Assembly: GCF_024459955.1 (NCBI RefSeq)
Contig: NZ_JANFXK010000001.1
Coordinates: 372,001 to 436,000, forward strand
DNA length: 64,000 nucleotides
Source: Anaerovorax odorimutans
Lineage (GTDB): Bacteria; Bacillota; Clostridia; Peptostreptococcales; Anaerovoracaceae
Direction of reading: 5' to 3'
In this document: positions 16,482 to 25,000 of the stretch, piece after piece
How positions within the stretch are numbered: the first letter of the stretch is position 1
Layout: every line of letters starts with the position of its first letter
Made by a program: the position numbers and the translations under genes
Notes under the pieces: generated by a model
Database searches by the model: none
Seen by the model: only the letters and a program-made list of their open reading frames with translations
What the model was told of the DNA's origin: nothing

Positions 16482-16555
16482 TGGAGCGGATGAGGGGAAT
16501 CGAACCCCCGTTGCCAGCTTGGGAAGCTGGAGTTCTACCATTGAACCACATCCGC
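16482..16555 (-). tRNA. tRNA-Gly (CCC anticodon), CCA encoded
   Basis: The 74-nt minus-strand sequence folds as a tRNA. The acceptor stem is GCGGATG / CATCCGC with discriminator T and an encoded CCA. The D-arm contains GGTTCAATGGTAGAA, and the anticodon stem CCAGC / GCTGG closes a seven-base loop TTCCCAA. The T-arm is GGGGG-TTCGATT-CCCCT. With T32 T33 in the loop, positions 34-36 read CCC, which decodes GGG glycine codons. It is a single tRNA, not part of a cluster. Confidence 0.93.
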
Positions 16556-16908
16556 ATATTAATGCTGACCAACAACTGTTATTTATTATATCGAATTTCT
16601 TCCATATAGTAAATAGGGTTTTCGAAAAACATTCTCATATGCGGCCATTTTCCTTTCATGCTCCGTCTCCAGCCGGGAAATGGAACCCCTGTAAAAAGCG
16701 TGTGCATGACGGAATCAAAGATTCCTATGCACACATGTCGCCCGCAAGGGGCGACGCTTTGCAAGGTACGTTCTTTGAAACTTCGTCAACATCGCCAAAG
16801 GCGATATTTCCTACGTTATAAAAAATTAACAAACGGATACAAAAAACCGAACGTTCCATTCTTTGTATCCGTTGCTCTATACTTATCTATTTGGCCCGGC
16901 CTTTGATG
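16556..16908. other. Hairpin-rich intergenic region, possible small RNA on the minus strand
   Basis: No convincing gene is seen. The region is packed with hairpins: GTGTGCAT..GGAATC-AAA-GATTCC..ATGCACAC (about 16697-16731), GTCGCCC-GCAA-GGGGCGAC (about 16738-16755) and ATCGCC-AAA-GGCGAT (about 16791-16805). An 11-bp pair ACGGATACAAA / TTTGTATCCGT (about 16832-16874) probably ends the aminotransferase transcript. A minus-strand TTGTAT/TATAAC promoter-like pair sits near 16820-16845. The short reading frames here run through the hairpins and are not persuasive. Confidence 0.45.
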
Positions 16909-18147
16909 TTATTCTGCCATCGCAGCTTTAATCATAGCCGGCAGCTTTCGGCAGGAAGCTTCGGAAATGGAAGCTACCGATACGCGCAGACCTTTTGCCA
17001 GCGGTACAATAAACAGCCCATCCGCCTCCAGCTTTTTACTGATTTCATCAGGATTATCGCATGGAATCGACACAAAGAACCCGGCATCAAACGGCACGAT
17101 TTTCAGGCCGCATTTTTTCGCTTCCTCTTCAAAGGCGCGTCCTCTGCGAATCAGCATTTCCCGATAGCCGGCCCTCTCCTCATTGACTCTTTTCAGCAAG
17201 GCAGGATCCTTATAAATTTTTGATAAAATCACCTGAGCCAGTTTCGCGCTGTTGGACCACGAACCTCTTGAGGAAAATTCACAGACGCGTTTAAACTCAG
17301 CAGCAATTTCCGGAGTCTGCGCCATACAGATCATAGCCCCGCAGCGGGTGCCATAAAGCGTGTATGTTTTGGACAGACTATACGCTATGATCGGCAGAAC
17401 GTTTTCGGGAACATCCTCCAGCTTTGGTAAAAACTTTCTGTATTCCTCCTCATCCCCCGCAAAATCTATATATGCCACATCCACCAAAAGTACGATACTT
17501 TCCGCTTTTGGAGCCGCGGTTTTGACAGCCTGCATCACCTGCTCCCAGTCCTCCATTGTCAGCGAGTAGCCCGTCGGATTGTGCGCGGGAGTGTTGAGAA
17601 TAACCACCAGACTTCCCTGTACGGCAGTCAGCTCATCAACTTTTTTCGCAAAGGCAGCAGCATTAAAATTTCCATTTTCATCAAACATCTGGTAGGTATC
17701 GATGCTTCTTCCCATTTCTCCGGCAATGGTATTGTACGGGGCCCAGTGCCAATCAGATGTAAGAATTTTGTCCCCGGGGGAAGAATAATTGGCAATCGTA
17801 TTTCGAATCGAACCCGTGCCGCCAGGCGTGGAAACCGCTTCCGTAAATCTTTTGGGCTGAAAACTTCCGAATGCCGCCTTTTTAACCGCCTCACGAAACG
17901 GAGGGATTCCTCCGATAGGCGCATAATCAGCAAAATCAACAGGTTCCAGCTCTTTTACTACCTCCACCACAGAAGACAGCACCACCAGATTTCCGTCATC
18001 ATCGAGCAGCGACCCAATCGTCGCATTGATGACCTTATCCTTTCCCTCCTCAGCAATCATCTTTTTCGCACGATTGCTGATACCGAATATTTTATCCTCC
18101 AAAGGAATTTTTCTTCCGTTCTGTTTCGCTAGAATGTAGTCCGACAT
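16909..18147 (-). CDS. PLP-dependent class I/II aminotransferase
   Basis: A 412-residue fold-type I aminotransferase acting in amino acid metabolism. The cofactor lysine is in SLSKTYTLYGTR at about residue 260. The NTPAHNPTGYS segment (near 185-195) and a DVAYIDF stretch (near 223-229) contact PLP. SVASISEASCRKLP at the end holds the usual C-terminal strand. It resembles aromatic/aspartate aminotransferase-like enzymes of Clostridia, but the substrate cannot be fixed. The second ATG (18145-18147) is taken as start, because the first ATG (18162) lies within the AGGAGA ribosome binding site. It is transcribed alone. Confidence 0.87.
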   Translation of the reverse strand: MSDYILAKQNGRKIPLEDKIFGISNRAKKMIAEEGKDKVINATIGSLLDDDGNLVVLSSVVEVVKELEPVDFADYAPIGGIPPFREAVKKAAFGSFQPKRFTEAVSTPGGTGSIRNTIANYSSPGDKILTSDWHWAPYNTIAGEMGRSIDTYQMFDENGNFNAAAFAKKVDELTAVQGSLVVILNTPAHNPTGYSLTMEDWEQVMQAVKTAAPKAESIVLLVDVAYIDFAGDEEEYRKFLPKLEDVPENVLPIIAYSLSKTYTLYGTRCGAMICMAQTPEIAAEFKRVCEFSSRGSWSNSAKLAQVILSKIYKDPALLKRVNEERAGYREMLIRRGRAFEEEAKKCGLKIVPFDAGFFVSIPCDNPDEISKKLEADGLFIVPLAKGLRVSVASISEASCRKLPAMIKAAMAE

Positions 18148-18299
18148 TAAATCTCTCCTCATAATCTCATCATAATTTCAAATTTGTTTTCAAAATATAC
18201 TTCTCACAGTATAATACGAACTCCATTTAATTACAAGCAATTGACAGTATGAAAATTTTCATCTATGGCGATAATAAAGAATATTGGAGGTGAAACTTT

Positions 18300-18950
18300 A
18301 TGCGAGAAAAGAAAAAGAAAAAAGATCGGGCAGCACTGGCATTAGTCCTGTGTTTCTGTGTCGTAGCGCTTACCTCAGTATTTGCAGTTAAATCCAATTT
18401 GGATAAATTGAATACCGAAGACAAGAATATGGAAATTTCCAAAAGTACGAAAACGGAAACGGAGGGCACCCAGGCGGCAGCGCAGACGCCGGTGGTGGAC
18501 AGCAAGAATTCGGAAAAGAAGACTGAGGAAAAGGCATCTGTCGATTACATCGCACCCTTAAAGGGAAAGATACAAATGGAATATTCAATGGATATGCCCA
18601 TTTATTCCAAGACTCTGGATCAGTATATGACCCATCCGGGCATAGATATCGCAGCAGCTATGAGCACAAAGGTCAAAGCCATCGCAAACGGCACTGTAAC
18701 CAGAGTCGCCGAAGATGATCGTTATGGCATGACAATAGAGGTAACCCACGGAAACGGAATTGTATCCATTTATTCCAACCTTGCGGAAAAGGGCCTGGCA
18801 GAAGAGGGAGATGCGGTAAAGCAGGGAGAAGTGATCGGAGCCGTAGGCGAAACCGCGTTATTCGAAACCTTGGAAGAATCCCACCTGCATCTGGAAATGA
18901 CCAGAGACAGCGCGTATGTCGATCCGACGGAATATATTAAAGGGCTGTAA
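18300..18950 (+). CDS. M23 family (LytM) metallopeptidase, SpoIIQ-like
   Basis: A 216-residue single-pass membrane protein with an N-terminal basic stretch and TM helix at about 11-30, a Lys/Glu/Thr-rich linker and a C-terminal M23 domain (about 85-215). Zinc and catalytic residues are intact: H112 and D116 in HPGID, and H195-x-H197. Small M23 proteins of this layout in spore-formers include SpoIIQ, which in Clostridia keeps an active site and joins SpoIIIAH between mother cell and forespore. That identity is plausible but not provable here. RBS TGGAGGTG precedes the ATG. Confidence 0.75.
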   Translation: MREKKKKKDRAALALVLCFCVVALTSVFAVKSNLDKLNTEDKNMEISKSTKTETEGTQAAAQTPVVDSKNSEKKTEEKASVDYIAPLKGKIQMEYSMDMPIYSKTLDQYMTHPGIDIAAAMSTKVKAIANGTVTRVAEDDRYGMTIEVTHGNGIVSIYSNLAEKGLAEEGDAVKQGEVIGAVGETALFETLEESHLHLEMTRDSAYVDPTEYIKGL

Positions 18951-18952
18951 AA

Positions 18953-19052
18953 CAAAAACCATACACAAGGAGACCTGCCGCCTCTCTTGTATATGGTTTT
19001 TCCAGTAAAAGAAATATGGGCCTGCCCGCGCAGCGCCCATATTTCTTTTTTT
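18953..19052. terminator. Two tandem terminator hairpins
   Basis: AAAACCATA.ACAA / TTGTATATGGTTTTT (about 18955-19001) and GAAATATGGGC / GCCCATATTTC followed by seven Ts (19011-19052) separate the M23 gene from the convergent adhesin gene. At least the second is a strong plus-strand terminator. Confidence 0.8.
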
Positions 19053-19084
19053 AATGCAAAGCCGAATTGGGGTTTACGTTTTTA

Positions 19085-22000
19085 TCAGCTTTTCTTCTGT
19101 ACCGCTCTCCTTCTAAGCACTGCGTAAACCATTGCGATTGCCGCAAGCGTCATCAGAAGCATCAGCCACAGAATGTTAGAGTCATCGCCCGTCTGGGGCA
19201 CTTTCTTCACTTGATAAGTGTTGACAAACGTTACATTTTCCGTATCTCCACCCTTAACCGAGCAGACTCCTCCTTTTACCTCGCAGGTATACTGCTGGCC
19301 GCCGGCCTTATCCACAGGAGTTCCATACTCGTCTACCTCTGTTACATAGTAGGTTACGGCTTCTCCCTTCGCTCCCGCCGGTACAGGCACTTTGATCGTG
19401 GCTTCCGATTCGTTATCCAGCGCAATCGCGTAAATAACGTCTTCACCGTTCTCATCCTTCAGCAGTTTTGTATAATCGCTGTCCGTGAAAATACCCGCGT
19501 AGTACACGTCATCAACGTTATAGGCTTTATCTCTCAGCATGGTTTTCTTGGTAATATCAATGGTTCCTTCATAATAGAACTGTTCCACGTTGAGGGTGTT
19601 GGTAATGTTCATACCGTTTACTTCCGCCGTATAATCGGCCTCGGCTCCCGTTTCTATTACCGAATATTCATAAGCCTTTCCGTTGCTGTCGGTGCCAGGA
19701 AGATTTACGAAGCTGTAAGTCCAGTCATCTTTTGCTGTAATGGTCTTCACAAGAGCGCTGTCTGTAATCGGATCTCTGTAAACCTTTCCGTTCTGCAGCA
19801 AGGTTACCTTGATGGAATCCGGCCTCTTGTTCCCGGCGTTATTATCGTCGTTCCAGGTCTTGGTTCCCGTCAGGGCCGCTTTTTCAGCATACTCATTGGT
19901 GATGGTCACGGCCTTTGTTCCCCGTGCGTCGGCAGTCACCTCCGGATTATCAATGCTGATTGTAAACTCGTTTCCGGCTGTGATGGCGTTGCCCTGGCTG
20001 TCGGTCTCGGCTATATAGTACTTAACCGGTTCTCCGCCTGCTCCCAAAGGCAATCCATCAATGACAACCGCCTGGCTCTCTGTCCCGTCTACAGGAAGGG
20101 CCGCCAATGCAGGAACTTCTCTGCCATCCATATTAATCGTTAAAATGTTTTCGCACGCAGAATCCGTAAATACGCCTGCATAGAATACGCCTGCCACATT
20201 GTAAGGATTTCCGTTTAAGGTTACCTTCTTTGTAATGCTTACGGACCCCGCCAGATATCCTTCCAAAGTGTTGGTCAGATCCATGCCTTCGGCTGTTACC
20301 GCATATCCGTCTACCGCTGCCTCATCGATTGTGTATTGATACAGATTTCCGTCCTTATCGAATTTCGGCAGTTTGTCGAAACTGTATGCCCAGTTTCCGG
20401 ACTCATCCGGTCTTACTGTCTTTTCCTGATAGTTGTTCCCGTTTTGCAGCAGTTTTACTGTGATGCTGTCCGGCCGGAACATATCAGCTACGAAAGTATC
20501 GTTTGCCCAGTTCTTAATGCCGTTTACGGATGTCTGATTGTCAAAGGCGTTGGTCACTTCCGCCTGGCTGTCGTGGTTCTTAACGGTCAGCGCGGTCATA
20601 TTGCCCGACTTTCCGTCAACCTGAACGGATGCCTTGTATTCGTAATCACTGGCCAAAGCCTGACCGCTCTCATCCGCCACCTCGGCAATATAGTACGTAA
20701 CCGGGTTATCCACGGTTCCTACCGGGATGCCTTTGAATTCAGCAGTTCCGGAATCGCTTCCCTTTATCTCGATTTTCTGAACAGGGATATTGATATCTCC
20801 GCCCTGTCCCTCTACGCTCGGATCCGGCATCTTAGCCCTTACCGTGCAATCCTCATCGCTGAAGAGCGCCACATAGAAGGTATCCGTTACTTTCTGCGGA
20901 TTGCCGTCAGCAGTAACTTTTTTGGTCACCTTGATGCTTCCATCCCAGGAATAAGCTTCATAATCATCCAACGTGTTGGTAATGTTATTCCCGTTATACG
21001 TCACAACGTAGCCGTCCGCTTTTTCCTGTCCATTTTCTGTCTTTACGTCCTGATCACCCACCTTCGTTTCTTTTACCGTATAGCTGAGCTTCGTAGCTCC
21101 GTCATACAGCGGCAGGTCCTTAAACTCATATGCCCAATCCTTATCTGCGGTTACCGTAATCTTTTGATCGGTCGCTTTACCATTGGCAAAGAGAGTTACT
21201 TCAACGCTGTCCGGCCGGGTCTTAAACTGATCATCACCGTCGGCCCAAACCTTCGTACCTTTGACATCAATCAGAGGCGTAACGATAACCGGCTCTGTCT
21301 CAGCCTTTACATTAGGATCATCGCCGACGATTACAACGCCGGTATTCTTAATCTGCTGGCCTGCGTCTTCCGTAACCTTTGCGTCAAAGCTTACCTTAAC
21401 ATTGCCCTTGGCAGCCTTTTCAATCGTCCAGGTCACTTTCACCGCTCCGCTTGCAAGAGACTCTATCTTTTCCGTATATGCCGCACCGGCTCCGTTAATT
21501 GTCACTGTCGCCGAATTGGCCGTATACTCCAGTCCCTTCTGCAGTTCATCCGTCACGGTAATATTTGCGTCTTTATCCGCATTGTAGTAAGAAATCTCAA
21601 ACGGCAGATTCTCGCCTACGGTTGCATAACGCTCATTATCGCTCAGGTCTGGCTTTGCAGTCGCTTTCGCTGTTTTCGCTGGCTTGGAATTGGTAATCGT
21701 AAACTGGTTATCATCAATTTTCTGTACCGTTGAAATGTAGCCATCTATAGCGCTGCGCTCTTTTACCGTATAGATATATTGATCGTTGGTCAGCTCACCG
21801 CCTTTTACGACAAACTTCGGTAAGCCGGTAAAGGTATGGGACCAGTTTTCCTCACTGAGTTCTTTCGATTGATACAGCTTTGGCTCTGCCCCTGCTTTTT
21901 CAGCGCGGTACAGATCCACCGTCACTTTCGCTCCCGCAGGCGCCTTCGGCATCCACTGTTTTTCTACGGAAACGGAAACCGTATCGCCTACCGGATTGGT

Positions 22001-25000
22001 AACTGGCTCAGCCTTGTATGTTCCGGCCGGATCTTTCACCTCTACCTGATTGGTCACGGAGTCAACCGCATCCGCGTTTACTGTTGCTTTAAAGGAAACC
22101 GTTCCCGATGTTCCCGGCGCAAGCTTCTTTGTTGTCCAGATCAGGTTTACAACATCTCCTGATTTTTTTGTTTCAAATTTCTCGATATTTCCGCCTGTTG
22201 TCGCGGAATCATCCACGTAAGAAAGTCCCTTCGGCAGCATATCTGTAATTGTGACTACCGCCTCTGCCGGCTTATTCTTTTCATCCACCGCATTGTTCTT
22301 ATAAGTGATTTCATATGTGAGCTCATCTCCCACATTTAAGTCTCCTGCGGTTGTCGTTTTTTCAGGGATAACCGGGATGATTGGGGTCTTTGTTGTTACG
22401 GTTGCCTTATGGTCATTGATGGTAACGTCCGCGCCATTCTCGATTTCCCCTACTGCCGTATCTTTTACGTTAACCTGATAAGTGATATTTCCTGATGCGC
22501 CTTTTGCGACGTTATCAATTGTCCAGGTCAGCTTGTTTCCGTTGATTGACGGCTCTTTTTGACTCTCAGTGCCGTTCAGGGTTAGTTTTGCGGTTCCCGC
22601 CTTATAGCTCACCTGACTGTCAATGGTATCGACGATGGTTACTTTTGTATTGTCGCCGTCCGGATTATGGAAGCTGATTTTATAAATAAGAACTTTATCC
22701 GGATTTTTGCTGAAATCAAATTTGCCCTCTGTCGTTCCCGCAGTCACCTCTTTTTCAGGTTTCTGCGCATTGGTCACATCGTAGCCCTCATAGCCTGCGA
22801 AGTATCCTTCCGGTACGGTCTCTACGACTCTGTACTGGATCTTCGTTCCCTTTTCATATACAGGCTGCTCGCCAAAGGAGTATTTCCAACCGCTCGTTTC
22901 TGATGCCACAGCTGTCAGCGGCTGATTGTTTTGTCCGGACACATTTGTCCAGCTGCCGGTTCCAACTTTTTTCTGCAGGGTCATAGTCACTGCCGAGCCT
23001 TTGTCGCCGACCCAGGTTTTCTTTCCTTTGATCTCTGTCTTTTTAGCCTCATAAGAGTTTGTCACTGTAAAGATCGTTGTGTTTTGTCCTGCACTGCTTT
23101 CCACCTTGCTCCGATAAACGATTTTACCTTTCTCTGCGTCCGTCCAGGCCGCCTGGTTATTGTCGCCCACCGCTGCGCCGCCTACCTTTGTCTCAATGAC
23201 TCTGTATTCGATCGGGGTCTTTGAATCGTCTTTTTCATAGAGCGGTACATCCCAGTTCTTTGTCCACTGGTTGCTGCTGTTAAGCGTTTGCGGATCGCCT
23301 GCATCACTCCAGGAAACTCCTGATTTTTTCTGCAGCTGTACAGTAACATTGTCCGGTCTCACGCCGTCCTGGTTCTCACTGTCATTCCAAACCTTCTGAA
23401 CCGTGATGCCCGTATCCGGAACGACCGTATTGGTCACCTCATTTGTAGAAACATGATTGACCAAGGCTTTGTTGACCAATTTGTCCTTTGCGTCTTTTGT
23501 CACTTTGACCTTGAATTTTACAATGCCTGATTTACCGGAAGGCACATCCTTGATTGTCCATTGCAGATCTTTTCCCTCTTTGCCGAAAAGCCCTGCGGAA
23601 GAATCAAACTCATAGCCGCTTTTCGCAAGCGTCGCTCCACCAAGGATTACACTTTCTTCATCGGCGTAAGTCAGTCCATCCGGAAGCTTATCTTCTATCG
23701 TGATGTCTGCCTTTTTATCCGTGTTGTTCCTGTAAGTAACCGTATAGTAGAATTCTGATCCGATATTTACAGCCTTCCCATTGACGCTTACAGTTCCATC
23801 CGTAACGTCCTTCTCCGGGTCCACATCGTTAATCGTAGTCTTTGCCTTCACATCGACCTTAGGATCGTTGTCCACCGTAACGTCTGCCGCATTCACAATA
23901 TCCCCCACTGCGTCTTCCTTCACCTTTACTTTGTAGGTCAGGGTTCCACTAGCCTTTGATGCCACATCCTTAAACTCCCAGGAAAGCTTTTGGCCGCTTA
24001 CTGTAGGTTCGGCAGCCTGCGCTGCTCCGGAAATGGTAACCGACGCGCTGTCTTTCACATAGGAAGTCTTGGCGTCAATTGTGTCTGTAATGGCAATATC
24101 CGCCTTATCGTTTTTATAATTGTTAAAGTTAATCGTATAGGTCAGCTCGTTATCAGCTCCGAAGGTAAAGTCCTCAGCTGCTGTTTTATCTGCCTTTTTC
24201 GCATTGGTCAGCTTAACGATAAATTCTCCGTCCTTGGCTGTCGTTTCAACATGTGCATCATAACCGGCCGGCGCCTCTACTTCCTTTACCGTATAAGCAA
24301 TCGCTTCGCCGTTCTTGTTTTTGTCGAGACCGGTAAATTCTCCTTGCCACTCGTTGGCGGCGGACAGCGTAATAACTTTTCCTTTAACTTCGTTTTCAAC
24401 TTTGTCGATGACAGCATACAGCTGTACTTTGACACTGGCCCCCTCAGGCGCCTGATTCCCGTCGTTTACCCAATCTTTTTTAACAGTCACTTTTGTTTGA
24501 TATATCTGATGGGTATTGGTTACCGTCAGGCCATCATAAGTAGCTACATAGTTGTCATTGTAGTTAGCTCCTTGAGCCACTTGTTGCCCATCTTTATTGA
24601 ACTCAACGACCGTATACTTAATCTTTGTTTTATCCGGATTATATACAGGAAGATTCTCCCATACTGCGGTATCCGGATCCCCATTTTTATTGACCGTGAC
24701 CGTCTGCTGGCTCTTATCTATAAGCTGCCCGCCCTTTTTAAGTCCCAGGATTATTTCACCCGGCCTTACGTTGTCTTGATTATTTTTATCATCCCATTGT
24801 TTTTGGGCCTCGACATCTTTCAGTCCAAGCCATGTATTGGCAGCAGTCACACTGGTTTTACCGTTATAAGTAATGTCTCCATATTGATCTACCCGAACCG
24901 GAATGTCGGCAGCTGTTTTCCAGCCGTAAACGGGAGTTTCTTTAATTGTATACTCGCCTTTGTCCAGTTTGACCGGGTTCTTGTTTGAATCGACAAACTT

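Noticed and set aside
16579-16764. Minus-strand 61-residue frame
   Set aside because: It runs through a long perfect hairpin and has no ribosome binding site; a structured RNA is a better explanation.
16450-16821. Plus-strand 123-residue frame
   Set aside because: Its first part is the reverse of tRNA-Gly and the rest runs through hairpins.
19067-21733. Plus-strand frames of 358 and 465 residues opposite the adhesin gene
   Set aside because: Antisense to a domain-rich gene, with no protein-like features.
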